Notes: generated by a model not told the origin, from the letters alone. Positions 26,700 through 35,454 are shown, counted from the first letter of the stretch. The stretch is DNA of 55,200 nt from CAZNVB01 sp964651495 (GCA_964651495.1 CAZYWP010000005.1:1-55200); one strand, 5' to 3'. A program made the numbers and translations.

Positions 26700-27890
26700 T
26701 CATCGCTTATCTCCGACCCCGGCATTGGACGTAATGAAGTCGGCATAACTCCGGACGCATTTTTCCATATCGCCCTCGTTCCGAACATAAGAGGAGGCCT
26801 CTCTTCCCACGGACAGGCGAAGATCCCGGTCCTCGATCAGAGCGGCGAGATAGGCCTTGAGCATCGCCAGTTCGTCGATATCCGGATCGATCTTGAGGGC
26901 CGCCCAATCCGGGATCTCGGCATAGGATCCGAAGTTCGTGATCAGGGTTGGCCTGGCGTAGCCCATCTGCCGCAGCAGGGCCGCCGAGCTCTCCCCCATC
27001 GTTGGATACCGGAGGTTGACGCAGATGTCGGAGGCGGAAATCAGGCTCTCCAGCCTCTCCAGAGGAAGGAAGCTCAGAACGGAGATCTGGCCGCGAGAGG
27101 CGGCGACAAGATCCCGGAGCAACTTTCCCCGGTCTTCTCCCGCAATGATATATTTGAGGCGGGGATCGGCAAGCTCGCCGAGAGCGGCGATGACGAGGTC
27201 ATATCGTCTGTTGCGGTTGACGAACCCTACAGAGGAGATCAGGATATCGTCCGGGGCGACTCCCCACTCTTTTCTTTCGGCGGTCCGGTCAAAAGTCTTG
27301 AGAACATGGTCGTGAAGGGGGATCCTGACGACCGGCTTGCTGGTCTTTCTTTCCACCCGCTTCTTGACAAAATCAGAATGGACGATGACGGCGGTGGACA
27401 GGTCGAGGGTCTCCTCGTTCAGGGGAAAGTCGAGTGCTTCTTCGTTTTCCCAAATCGGGGGGTAAACTCGGCGGGCGACAACCTCGGCGACTTCCAGCCC
27501 TCTTTTTCCATAGTATCGTTGGAGGAGCTCTTGGTAATCCTTGAAATTCTTCTCCACCTCTGCCCTCTCCACATAGAATCCCTGGAGAACGTAGTCGTGA
27601 AGAACGACGATGCCGGGGAATTTTCTCAGAGCCTCATAGACAAAGCGGTGAGCTCGATAATAATTCCCCATGTGGTAGAGGATGGCATCGTAACTGGAGG
27701 CGGGAAAGGAGGCCGGTTCGAAGGGAAAGACACGGAACTGGGCCCGAATAGACGGGCTTGTCGGGACGTGCCGGGGATCGAAATAGAGGTCGATCTCAAA
27801 GTATTTTTTGAGCAGAGGGAGCATCTCTTCGGTGTAATCGGCGATGCCGCTCTTCATCGGATGGAGCGGGCTGAACAGCGCTATCTTCAT
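26700..27890 (-). CDS. GT4-family glycosyltransferase
   Basis: A 396-residue GT-B glycosyltransferase: MKIALFSPLHPMKSGIADYTEEML start (Gly-loop of the N-terminal domain), ILISSVGFVNRNRRYDLVI, and a C-terminal nucleotide-binding region with FLPLERLESLISASDICVNL and RYPTMGESSAALLRQMGYARP. I use ATG 27890: it gives the classical first strand, and the 30 residues before it in the longer frame overlap the upstream gene. The start lies 5 bases after the preceding stop. Confidence 0.9.
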   Translation of the reverse strand: MKIALFSPLHPMKSGIADYTEEMLPLLKKYFEIDLYFDPRHVPTSPSIRAQFRVFPFEPASFPASSYDAILYHMGNYYRAHRFVYEALRKFPGIVVLHDYVLQGFYVERAEVEKNFKDYQELLQRYYGKRGLEVAEVVARRVYPPIWENEEALDFPLNEETLDLSTAVIVHSDFVKKRVERKTSKPVVRIPLHDHVLKTFDRTAERKEWGVAPDDILISSVGFVNRNRRYDLVIAALGELADPRLKYIIAGEDRGKLLRDLVAASRGQISVLSFLPLERLESLISASDICVNLRYPTMGESSAALLRQMGYARPTLITNFGSYAEIPDWAALKIDPDIDELAMLKAYLAALIEDRDLRLSVGREASSYVRNEGDMEKCVRSYADFITSNAGVGDKR

Positions 27891-27895
27891 CGAGT

Positions 27896-28996
27896 TCACC
27901 CGCCGACCAGGGTCTCGATCACCGTATCCCAGTTGATGTCTTTGACCTTTTCCAACCCGGCCTGGCCGAAGCTGCGGCATTTTTCTTTGTTGAAGAAGAG
28001 TTCCTCGGATTTGGCGGCCAGGTCCCTCTCCTCCGCAGATTGGATAACGATGCCGGTCCGTCCGTCCTCGACGAATTCCAGGGGACCGCCGGAGTCGAGT
28101 CTGGTAATGACGGCCTTGCCGGAGAGGAAAGCCTCCAGGGTGACATAGCCGTAATCTTCGTCCAGCGGGGCAAAATAAACCTCCGTGGCATGGGCGTAGA
28201 GAGCCAGGAGTTCATCGTTCGGGACAAAACCCAAAAATTCCACGCGCTCGGCCACACCGCATTCCCGGGCCAGCTGTTGCAGGTTCTTGAGCTCAGGCCC
28301 GCTGCCAGCGATTTTGCATTTGATCCGGCGATCCATCCAGCGCAAAGACCGGAGGAGAAAATCGATTCTTTTCAAGCGCTCCAGACGACCCACCGAAAGA
28401 ATATAGCCACGGTCTTCGCCGGCAAAGTACTGTCCGGCGAGATGGGGCGGATGATAGAGCGGGACGGAGTCGATGCCGTTGTACTTTTTCAGCCGGGCGG
28501 CCGTGTTCTTGGAGTTGGTGTAAATCCGTTTGTAGGTCTTGAGGACCTCCGTATCCAGCTTGATCAGCTTGTCCCGGAACCTTCGGTCGGTCTCCCGGGA
28601 GGGATCGAAGTCTGAGTAAGGAGTTCCCCAGAGATCGTAGATATGCCTGAACTGGTGGATGAGCCAGAGGACCTTATGAGGGTGCTCGGCAAAGTAAGAG
28701 GGAAATTTGGTGGTGATGATCATATCGATCGGTTTATCGTTGGACTCGCTGAGGTCAAGCAGGCGCCAGATCTCCAGGCTCTGCAAGAGCTGGACGCGGG
28801 GGTACCATTTATAGGGAATATTGATCAGGTCGACTTCATACTGCCTCTTGGCCAGCTCCCGGATCAGCCCGCTGACGTGGGCTTCCGCGCCACCCTCGAA
28901 GAAGGGGACCTGGGCAGCACAGACCGCGATGGTCTGGACGGGCCTTTCGTCTCTGGAAAATTCGAGTTTTGCCTTGATCTTAGTCAGCAGGCCCAT
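27896..28996 (-). CDS. GT4-family glycosyltransferase
   Basis: A 366-residue GT-B transferase. After a basic N-terminal extension come AVCAAQVPFFEGGAEAHV, ILSVGRLERLKRIDFLLRSL, FLGFVPNDELLALYAHATEV and FAPLDEDYGYVTLEAFLSG (E-x7-E-like). Start MGLLTKIKAKLEFSRDER is basic and amphipathic, which may bind membrane surfaces. It overlaps the upstream coiled-coil gene by 17 bases. Confidence 0.92.
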   Translation of the reverse strand: MGLLTKIKAKLEFSRDERPVQTIAVCAAQVPFFEGGAEAHVSGLIRELAKRQYEVDLINIPYKWYPRVQLLQSLEIWRLLDLSESNDKPIDMIITTKFPSYFAEHPHKVLWLIHQFRHIYDLWGTPYSDFDPSRETDRRFRDKLIKLDTEVLKTYKRIYTNSKNTAARLKKYNGIDSVPLYHPPHLAGQYFAGEDRGYILSVGRLERLKRIDFLLRSLRWMDRRIKCKIAGSGPELKNLQQLARECGVAERVEFLGFVPNDELLALYAHATEVYFAPLDEDYGYVTLEAFLSGKAVITRLDSGGPLEFVEDGRTGIVIQSAEERDLAAKSEELFFNKEKCRSFGQAGLEKVKDINWDTVIETLVGG

Positions 28997-29306
28997 GGGT
29001 CTTGTGATCTTCGTCGGTCGGACCGCGTTGCTGGGTGGAGAGGATCTCTCTGAGGAGCTCGATTTCCTTGAGAAAGCGGAGGTTGATCTCTTTCTGGTTG
29101 TCCAGGATGGGCTGGAGGATCAGGCTCACTTCCAGGATCAGACGTTTTCTGATCTTTTGCGGTATGATCCGGAAGATGGCCTTGCGGTGGGAACCATGGA
29201 GGTGAAATTTCCTCTCCATAATCTTGGCCCGGAGATGGTTGAGCTGATCCTTCTCGACTTCCTTCCGGATTTCCTTGATTTTTTTCAGGATCTCTTCGCG
29301 GTCCAT
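28980..29306 (-). CDS. Coiled-coil protein of the glycan locus (108 aa)
   Basis: Small basic helical protein: coiled coil at about 1-30 (MDREEILKKIKEIRKEVEK), a basic middle (MERKFHLHGSHRKAIFRIIP) and an amphipathic second helix (LILEVSLILQPILDNQKEIN). I choose ATG 29306, preceded by GAGGAAA, because the upstream ATG at 29339 overlaps the -10 box of the operon promoter and cannot be in the transcript. It opens the first half of the glycosyltransferase locus. Confidence 0.8.
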   Translation of the reverse strand: MDREEILKKIKEIRKEVEKDQLNHLRAKIMERKFHLHGSHRKAIFRIIPQKIRKRLILEVSLILQPILDNQKEINLRFLKEIELLREILSTQQRGPTDEDHKTHGPAD

Positions 29307-29337
29307 TTTCCTCAAACCCGCCAAACGATTTTTCCCC

Positions 29338-29367
29338 ATTATAATTATCCCCTTCCGCTAATGTCAA
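29338..29367 (-). promoter_or_regulatory. Consensus sigma70 promoter of glycan locus
   Basis: Minus strand TTGACA (29367-29362), 18-base spacer, TATAAT (29343-29338): both hexamers are perfect. The -10 merges with an in-frame ATG, moving the usable start of the first gene to 29306. It should drive the genes from 29306 to 24713. Confidence 0.7.
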
Positions 29368-29558
29368 CTTCCGTCAGGCTCAGCAAGTATCTCCCTTTCT
29401 GTGACGGCGAGGCTTCGGCAATCCCCCCTCACCTCCATCCTCTCCCGCCGGGGGCGAGGAGAATGAAAATGTCCCTCTGGGAAGCGACGGTTTCGCGCCG
29501 GAGCGGCGGTCTCATTGACCTTTGTTTCGTCCAGATAGAAATCAAGAGCCATATTCTA
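29368..29558. other. Intergenic region with REP-like hairpin
   Basis: Between divergent promoters. It holds the inverted repeat CCTCTCCCGCCGGGGGCGAGG at 29439-29459, in a context (CCCCTCACCTCC...) like palindromic intergenic repeats of many genomes. No gene is supported. Confidence 0.35.
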
Positions 29559-29564
29559 TATAAT
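29559..29564 (+). promoter_or_regulatory. Possible -10 box (TATAAT) for radical SAM gene
   Basis: A perfect TATAAT, but with no good -35 at 17 bases (TAGAAA there). The expected start would be near 29571, just before the leader hairpin. Confidence 0.35.
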
Positions 29565-29580
29565 GAATCAGCATTTTAAG

Positions 29581-29620
29581 AACCTTGATTCGGTTCGAAA
29601 TGCTGGAACCGAATAAGGTT
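29581..29620 (+). promoter_or_regulatory. Leader hairpin upstream of radical SAM gene
   Basis: AACCTT, a bulged G and ATTCGGTTC (29581-29596) pair with GAACCGAAT and AAGGTT (29606-29620), closed by a 9-base loop: 15 base pairs with one bulge. It is not followed by a U-run, so it is a leader element or dyad operator rather than a simple terminator. Confidence 0.6.
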
Positions 29621-29644
29621 GGGAAGATGTGAGCAGGATGTCGA

Positions 29645-30997
29645 ATGGATAGCGAAAAAACTTTCGCCCTGCCCGATGAAGAATTCATCAAAGCGATATA
29701 CCGGGAGCTTCTCGGAAGGGAAGCAGACCCGGACGGCATGGGCTACTATCTCAAGATTCTACGCCAGAAAAGATATCCCCGGAAATTCGTGGTCAGGTCC
29801 ATCAAGGACTCCTGGGAATACCGCCTGGGCCAGGCCAAGTCCGACGTCCCGAAACTCGTGGCCGAGAACAAGAAGCTCAATGAACAGGAGGTGGCGGCCG
29901 GGAAGACAGTCCTGCAGTCGACGCCCATCGCCTTCAACCTGGACCTCATCGGCGTCTGCAACATGAAGCCGCCCTGCGGCATGTGCCTGAACTGGGTGGA
30001 CGACACGGGACCGCGCTATCATCCGGGGCTTACGGCCGACGACTTCCGGGCTTTCGGCGATCCCCTCCGCCTGGCCTGGGACGTCATCAATTGCAGCATC
30101 GGCGAGCCCCTCATCCTGAAAGACCTCCTGCCGGTCCTCGATCTTCTGTCGTCCTGGGAGAAACCGTTCGGGATCAACAGCAACGGCCTGGCCTTGACGC
30201 CGCAGCTCACAGACAAGCTGAGGCCTTTTTTCGAAATCCTGACCATCACCTTTTCCCTGGACGCAGCCACTCCGGAAACCTACGCCAAAATCCGCGGGCC
30301 GCATTTCCTGAAGGTCATCGAAAACATCGCCTATTACTGCGAGAGGCGGCGACAGGTCTTCCCCGAAGGGGCCGCCTCAAAGACCGGCACGGTCATGCTT
30401 CCCATGAAACTCAACCGACACGAAGTCAGCGGTTTCATCCGGCTGGCCGCCTGGCTGGGCCTGGACGTCGTGGAGCTTCGTCAGCTCAACGAGTACGGCG
30501 GCGAGTGGAAGGTGGACAAGGGGGGATTCCTTTTCGATTATCAGGAGCAGGTCCTCCCTCCCCGGGAGCTCGAGGAAGTCCGGGAAGAAGCGGAGGAAAC
30601 AGCGGCCGAGTGCGGCATCATCCTCGACTGCCAGTACCAGGTCTCGGGGGAGAGGACGTATGAGGCCTTTCTCCCCGAAGACAAGCAAGAGGGCAAAATC
30701 AAGTGCATCCAGCCGTGGCATTTTATCCTGCCCTATCAGAATGGGGACACCGCTGGCTGCTGCTATATGGGGAAATCGCTGGGGAATTGGCGGGAAGGGG
30801 GGTTGGAGAGCCTGTGGAACGGGGACCGCATGCAGCAGATCCGGAAAGAGATGGCGGAGGGGAAGCTGCCCCGGGAATGCCGCCAGTACATCTCCTGCCC
30901 TGTCGTCAGAGCCAACCTTGACCCCCGGCCCGGGAGAGACAAGAGAAAACGCGCCGGGACAATCAATTTTCTTAGCCTTCCGGTCAGGCGACGATGA
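29645..30997 (+). CDS. DUF4214-radical SAM/SPASM protein
   Basis: A 450-residue fusion. The N-terminus (about 10-65, FIKAIYRELLGREADPDGMGYYLK) is a DUF4214 domain, usually found in surface-layer or glycan-related proteins. Then comes a radical SAM core whose cluster motif is unusual: C105, C111 and C114 give C-x5-C-x2-C (CNMKPPCGMC) instead of C-x3-C-x2-C. The C-terminal SPASM-like region contains GCCYMG and CRQYISCP Cys clusters for auxiliary Fe-S. The next gene overlaps by 4 bases. Placement suggests modification of a glycan, lipid or peptide of the cell surface. Confidence 0.85.
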   Translation: MDSEKTFALPDEEFIKAIYRELLGREADPDGMGYYLKILRQKRYPRKFVVRSIKDSWEYRLGQAKSDVPKLVAENKKLNEQEVAAGKTVLQSTPIAFNLDLIGVCNMKPPCGMCLNWVDDTGPRYHPGLTADDFRAFGDPLRLAWDVINCSIGEPLILKDLLPVLDLLSSWEKPFGINSNGLALTPQLTDKLRPFFEILTITFSLDAATPETYAKIRGPHFLKVIENIAYYCERRRQVFPEGAASKTGTVMLPMKLNRHEVSGFIRLAAWLGLDVVELRQLNEYGGEWKVDKGGFLFDYQEQVLPPRELEEVREEAEETAAECGIILDCQYQVSGERTYEAFLPEDKQEGKIKCIQPWHFILPYQNGDTAGCCYMGKSLGNWREGGLESLWNGDRMQQIRKEMAEGKLPRECRQYISCPVVRANLDPRPGRDKRKRAGTINFLSLPVRRR

Positions 30998-32859
30998 AGA
31001 CGGCGTTTCGTATCGTTTCGTCCCTTGTCATTGCCCTGGTCTTTGGCCTCGTCCTCCACGAATTCTCCTTTCGCGAACTCCAGAAAAAGGTGGTCCGGGT
31101 TTCGGGGAGCCGAGAGAGCCGGGCCCGCCAGGTCAGGAAGGATTTCTTCCTCGAGGGGGTGCGGGATAACGATGTTTACGTCCTCGAGGCTGTCTTCTTC
31201 GAAAGACGTCGGGACGCTCTCAACCTGAATCTTTTTCTTAACGAAACCCGGGTCCTTTCCTTTGCCGCCGACCAGAAGGCCAAAATCATCGATATCCCGG
31301 CCTCATTCCTGAGAAACGGCAAAAACTCCCTGGCGGTCACGGCGGACAGAGCCTGGAATTTCAAATCCCTGCGCTTGAAAAATATCTACGGGTACTCATC
31401 CGGATTTCCCAAGCTGACGGTCATCCCCAAAAAGAATGAATTCCGGACTTCCGGCTCGCCCCGGGACGCTTCATTCTACCTGATTTTCCTGATCCTCTTT
31501 CTCTCCTCCGTTTTCGCTTTGAACCTCAAGGCCGGCGAGGAAAAGGTCCCCTCTCCCAAAAAGGTTCGGGTCGTTCGAAGCCTGAGGCACGTTGTTCTAT
31601 TCCTGTTCGCTCTCGTACTGATCATCCCCCTGGTAACCAAATACAGGGTCGTCCTGGGCTTCAGGTCAGTCCTGCATCTGGCCGCCATCTACCTGGGCCT
31701 TTTATATTTGGCGAAGATAAAGAATTTCCTGGCCGGGGCGGCCAAGGGATTTCTCCGCTTCGTCACCGCCTGGCAGGAGCCGATGGCCCTCTTCGTGATC
31801 ACCAGGCTGGGCATCTACGGGCTGGGGTATCTCTCTTCCTTAGCCATCAACAAGGGCGCCTGGTTCTCCACCCATCTGCCCTCCTACTTCCTCAACCTTT
31901 TTTTCAATTGGGACTCCTTCTGGCATCACGGGATCGCCGAGCTCGGCTATTATTTCATCCCGGGGAAGCCTTCGAACATCGCCTTTTTCCCGCTCTATCC
32001 GATGACGGTCCAGTTTTCAAGCTTCATAGTGGGTGGACTGCGGACCAACGGTTTCATCATCTCCAACCTGGCCCTGTTTCTGGCCGTCTTCTATCTGGTG
32101 AAGCTCGTCCGCCTGGAATTCGGCGACGATTCGATCGCGGGCCGGTCGGCATTGTACCTGCTCGTTTTTCCCGGAAGCCTGTTTTTCTCCTATTTCTATT
32201 CCGAGGGGCTTTTTCTTTTTCTTTCACTTGCCGCTTTTTACGGGGCCAGGAAGAAGCGATGGCTGTCGGCTTCGATCTTGGGATGCCTCGCGGCCCTCAC
32301 CAAGATCATCGGCGTTCTTATCGTCATCCCCCTGCTGATCGAATACTTCGAGCCTCGTCTTCGAGCCCGCAAAATCAAACTCAACCCGGCCAAACTCGAG
32401 GCCCTGTCCCTGCTCCTAGTTCCCCTGGGCCTGCTAAGCTTCATGACCTACTGCGGTATTAAGTTCGGAGACCCGTTAGCCTTCATCCATGCTCAGGCCG
32501 CCTGGGGAACCAAGGCTGTGACGCCTGCAGGTAGCTTGGCAAAGATCAGTATGTTTCCCCCGTTCTTCAAGATGCTCTACCCAGGATTTCTGGTCTTTGC
32601 TCTCTTGGTAATCGTGGCAATGATCCTTAATAAGCTCAGGACAAGCTATATTGTCTACGCCGGCCTGCTTCTTCTGGCATACCTATCCTCAAATAACCTC
32701 GAGGCTGTGCCCCGGCAGCTCAGCGTAGTGTTTCCGCTATTTATCGGAATGGCTTTCCTGGGGAAGAACAGGCTGGCCCATCATGTCATTGTTTTTATTT
32801 CCATCGCCCTGCTCACCGTATTCACCGTCCTGTCGGCCAACGGGTACTGGTTCGTCTGA
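30994..32859 (+). CDS. PIG-V-like GT-C membrane glycosyltransferase
   Basis: A 621-residue protein: N-terminal anchor (about 5-25), a periplasmic beta-rich domain (about 30-150), then about 10 membrane segments with motifs of PIG-V-type mannosyltransferases: FNWDSFWHHGIAELGY, NIAFFPLYPMT and YSEGLFLFLSLAAFYGA. The Asp of WDSFWH is the likely catalytic residue. It would transfer a sugar (mannose-like) from a polyprenyl-phosphate donor to an acceptor outside the cytoplasm. Coupled by ATGA to the radical SAM gene. Confidence 0.85.
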   Translation: MKTAFRIVSSLVIALVFGLVLHEFSFRELQKKVVRVSGSRESRARQVRKDFFLEGVRDNDVYVLEAVFFERRRDALNLNLFLNETRVLSFAADQKAKIIDIPASFLRNGKNSLAVTADRAWNFKSLRLKNIYGYSSGFPKLTVIPKKNEFRTSGSPRDASFYLIFLILFLSSVFALNLKAGEEKVPSPKKVRVVRSLRHVVLFLFALVLIIPLVTKYRVVLGFRSVLHLAAIYLGLLYLAKIKNFLAGAAKGFLRFVTAWQEPMALFVITRLGIYGLGYLSSLAINKGAWFSTHLPSYFLNLFFNWDSFWHHGIAELGYYFIPGKPSNIAFFPLYPMTVQFSSFIVGGLRTNGFIISNLALFLAVFYLVKLVRLEFGDDSIAGRSALYLLVFPGSLFFSYFYSEGLFLFLSLAAFYGARKKRWLSASILGCLAALTKIIGVLIVIPLLIEYFEPRLRARKIKLNPAKLEALSLLLVPLGLLSFMTYCGIKFGDPLAFIHAQAAWGTKAVTPAGSLAKISMFPPFFKMLYPGFLVFALLVIVAMILNKLRTSYIVYAGLLLLAYLSSNNLEAVPRQLSVVFPLFIGMAFLGKNRLAHHVIVFISIALLTVFTVLSANGYWFV

Positions 32860-32909
32860 AGTCCGCGCCGACGCTTGATCTCGCGCTAAACACCGGGGCA
32901 AAATCCCAT

Positions 32910-32937
32910 TTGCCAAGGCCTTGCGGGCTGTGATAAT
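32910..32937 (+). promoter_or_regulatory. Candidate sigma70 promoter
   Basis: TTGCCA, 16-base spacer, GATAAT, ahead of AGGAG and the LOG-like gene at 32962. Confidence 0.4.
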
Positions 32938-32961
32938 AAAAGGAGACAGAGGATAATCCCA

Positions 32962-33438
32962 ATGCGTGAATTGAGAAGACGGATCCGGGTCGGGGTCATC
33001 GGGGGAAGCTCTTCCGACAACCGGTCGCTGCTCGCGGCGTACAAAGTGGGACAATTGATCGCTCAGTCGGGAGCCATCCTGGTCTGCGGCGGTCTGGGCG
33101 GGGTCATGGAGGCCGCCGCCTCCGGCGCCAAGAGCGCCGAAGGGACGACCATCGGTATCATCCCGGGGAACAACACCTCCGAAGCCAACCCGCACATCGA
33201 CGTCCCGATCGCTACGGGCCTGGGATATACGCGTAACTCTCTGGTCGCCATGAACGCCGATGCCCTGATCGCGATCGCGGGAGAGTACGGCACCCTCTCC
33301 GAAATCGCTTACGGTAACATTTACGGCAAGAAAGTCATCGGCCTGGGATCCTGGGAGGTCAAAGGGGTCGTCAAGGCCGCTTCGCCCGAAGAGGCGGTCG
33401 AGCTGGCGCTCCGTGACTTCAAAACTATCAATAGATAG
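32962..33438 (+). CDS. LOG/TIGR00725-family nucleotide-binding protein
   Basis: A 158-residue Rossmann-fold protein of the group that includes LOG-type phosphoribohydrolases and molybdenum-cofactor-carrier-like proteins. Gly motif VGVIGGSSSDN near the N-terminus, CGGLGGVMEAAASGA and GEYGTLSEIAYG (equivalent of the PGGxGTxxE signature, with GEYGTLSE). The LOG catalytic site is only partly matched, so nucleotide or cofactor binding is safer than enzyme activity. The stop codon TAG is formed by the first unit of an ATAG repeat. Confidence 0.85.
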   Translation: MRELRRRIRVGVIGGSSSDNRSLLAAYKVGQLIAQSGAILVCGGLGGVMEAAASGAKSAEGTTIGIIPGNNTSEANPHIDVPIATGLGYTRNSLVAMNADALIAIAGEYGTLSEIAYGNIYGKKVIGLGSWEVKGVVKAASPEEAVELALRDFKTINR

Positions 33439-33458
33439 ATAGATAGATAGATAGATAG
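33431..33458 (+). repeat. (ATAG)7 tetranucleotide microsatellite
   Basis: Seven perfect ATAG units. The first supplies the stop codon of the LOG-like gene, and the last ends 24 bases before the truA ATG. No strong ribosome site is seen in between, so repeat number could shift translational coupling. Confidence 0.9.
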
Positions 33459-33482
33459 AGAACTCTACGGATACGGACAGCA

Positions 33483-34217
33483 ATGGGACTCGCCGCCTAT
33501 AAACTCGTCCTCAGCTACGATGGCACGGATTTCTGCGGCTGGCAGAGACAGCCGAACAACCGGACTGTTCAGGGTGTGATCGAGCAGGCCCTGGCCAGGA
33601 TCACGGGTAAAAAGATCTCCGTAACCGGGGCCGGCCGGACCGATGCCGGCGTGCACGCCCTGGGCCAGGCGGCCAGTTTCAGAGCCGACCTCCGGTTGAA
33701 AAAAGCTGAGCTTCAACGCGCCCTCAATGCGGTCCTTCCCGAGGACGTCCGCGTTCTCTCCGTCCGGAAGGCGCCGCCGGACTTCAATGCCCGAAAAATG
33801 GCCAAAGCGAAAGTCTACCGCTATCGCCTCTTCAACGGGCGCCGGGTCAGCCCGTTTCTTGTTCGCTATGTCCTTCACTGGCCCGGGCGCCTCGATATCG
33901 CGAAAATGTCCGAAGCCGCGCGTCTGTTCGTCCGCGAAGCGGATTTCACGGCGTTTTCTTCCAACCGCTTGCTCCACCCGGTTCGCCGAATCATCCGATC
34001 GGAAATCAAGACAAGAGGTCCCGAGATCACCTATACGGTCGAGGCGACGGGCTTTCTCAGATATATGGTCAGGACGATAATGGGAACGCTGCTCGAGGTG
34101 GGAAGGGGAAAAATGGAACCGCAGCGGGTCGAAGAAATCTTCCGCCAGAACAGGCGCTCGCTGGCCGGCCCCACCGCCCCCGCCAAGGGCTTATGCCTAG
34201 TCAAGGTGATTTATTAA
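33483..34217 (+). CDS. truA: tRNA pseudouridine(38-40) synthase TruA
   Basis: Converts uridines 38-40 in the tRNA anticodon stem to pseudouridine. The 244-residue length is typical. The catalytic Asp is D54 in GAGRTDAGVHAL (about 49-60). Further family segments are FCGWQRQPNNRTVQG near 17-31 and RYMVRTIMGTLLEVGRGK near the C-terminus. It ends flush with the convergent VWFA gene (no gap). Confidence 0.96.
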   Translation: MGLAAYKLVLSYDGTDFCGWQRQPNNRTVQGVIEQALARITGKKISVTGAGRTDAGVHALGQAASFRADLRLKKAELQRALNAVLPEDVRVLSVRKAPPDFNARKMAKAKVYRYRLFNGRRVSPFLVRYVLHWPGRLDIAKMSEAARLFVREADFTAFSSNRLLHPVRRIIRSEIKTRGPEITYTVEATGFLRYMVRTIMGTLLEVGRGKMEPQRVEEIFRQNRRSLAGPTAPAKGLCLVKVIY

Positions 34218-35393
34218 TCAGTTGGCGAAATAGCCGGCGCGGTGGGTGACGGAGGTGCCGTCTTTTTTGACTTTGACCTTGATCTCCCGGAATCGTCCGT
34301 CCACCTTGTCATCGACGGGTTGATAATACAGTAGGTAATAATTCTCTGAAGCCTCGACCGCCTTTCGAAACGCGGCCGAAGCGTTGGCCGAGCTCTCGGT
34401 CAGACCGCCGGTCGCCAGGGCGACCTCGCGAAAGGCGCTGAAAATGTCCTCGGACTGCTCGGTCATGACCATTCCCGACGGCCGCATTCTCGTGGCATCC
34501 AAGTTGACTGGCGGCGTCTTGGTGATGAGCAAGAAATGAACGACCAGCGAAGAATCGGCAAATGATCTCTTGACCAGGTCGACATCAAACGTGATTTCCC
34601 GCTTGAAGTGGTCAAGAAGGCCCATCAGCTCCATGGCAAACCCGATCGTCTCGGCGTCGGGCTCAGCCAACGGCAGTTGCGTGCTCAAGGGCAGTTTGGG
34701 AACCATCTCCTTCTGATAAAAAAGATAGATATATTTTTGCCCTTCCCGTCCCTTCAAGAATTCGGCAAAATCCTGTAGTTTTTTCTGGTCGACCACACGG
34801 AGTTTTTCCAGTTGATCCAGGAGATCGCGGAAGATTTGAAGCTGTTCTGTGTTTGTCGGAGGGGTATCTTCGAGTTCCCTGACGAGAGTCTTGTATTCTG
34901 CTCCTCCTTGCGTGATATCCTTTCTGAGGATTCCGGCGAGCTGCTCTCTGATTCGATTCTTGGGCATGATTCCGAATGTCTCGTTCTTGAGGTTGTATGT
35001 TTTGACGGGAGTGATGACGATCAGGCTGTCCTGGGCGGACAGGACATTCTCGAAGAAGTAATTTAGGGCCTTGTCAATTTCCGGCATATAATCAATCATC
35101 TGGAAAAGGAAAACAAACGTTCTTTGGACTTTCGGCTCCCCCCCGCTTTTTCCTTCTTCCCTCTCGACCGATGTTTTTTTGATCAGGTAGACGCTCTCGA
35201 TTTTTTGGAGCTTCCCGTCCTCGGTGAGCTCGAAATCCTCGAGCTTCAGGTCATCGACAAAAGCGCCTCCCTTGAAAACGCGCACCGGGACTTCGATGTT
35301 GACGACCCGGACTTCGTGCTGAAGCTCCTGGGCAGAAAGAGCGAGGACAAGGCCCAGGCAAAAAAAGAAACAGGCGGATTTGGCTGACCGCAT
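34218..35393 (-). CDS. Exported VWFA-related protein (paralogue 2)
   Basis: A 391-residue secreted protein, paralogue of 14094-15263. Signal peptide about 1-21 (MRSAKSACFFFCLGLVLALS), then VNIEVPVRVFKGGAFVDDLK and FELTEDGKLQ, a VWFA-like middle, and the same C-terminus (SENYYLLYYQPVDDKVDGRF...THRAGYFAN). A TATAAT at 35408-35403 lies so close to the ATG that the transcript would be nearly leaderless. Confidence 0.87.
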   Translation of the reverse strand: MRSAKSACFFFCLGLVLALSAQELQHEVRVVNIEVPVRVFKGGAFVDDLKLEDFELTEDGKLQKIESVYLIKKTSVEREEGKSGGEPKVQRTFVFLFQMIDYMPEIDKALNYFFENVLSAQDSLIVITPVKTYNLKNETFGIMPKNRIREQLAGILRKDITQGGAEYKTLVRELEDTPPTNTEQLQIFRDLLDQLEKLRVVDQKKLQDFAEFLKGREGQKYIYLFYQKEMVPKLPLSTQLPLAEPDAETIGFAMELMGLLDHFKREITFDVDLVKRSFADSSLVVHFLLITKTPPVNLDATRMRPSGMVMTEQSEDIFSAFREVALATGGLTESSANASAAFRKAVEASENYYLLYYQPVDDKVDGRFREIKVKVKKDGTSVTHRAGYFAN

Positions 35394-35425
35394 AAGGTGA
35401 TAATTATACCCCGGGAATCTCGAAT

Positions 35426-35454
35426 TTGACAGAATGCCCGCGGGTTTGTATAAA
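35426..35454 (+). promoter_or_regulatory. Strong sigma70 promoter for C69 dipeptidase
   Basis: TTGACA, 17-base spacer, TATAAA, followed by AAGGAGGT and the ATG at 35486. Both elements are near-perfect, so high basal expression is expected. Confidence 0.7.

Noticed and set aside
32737..33483. Minus-strand frame across LOG-like gene
   Set aside because: Its end is ATAG-repeat translation (YLSI repeats); no start signals.
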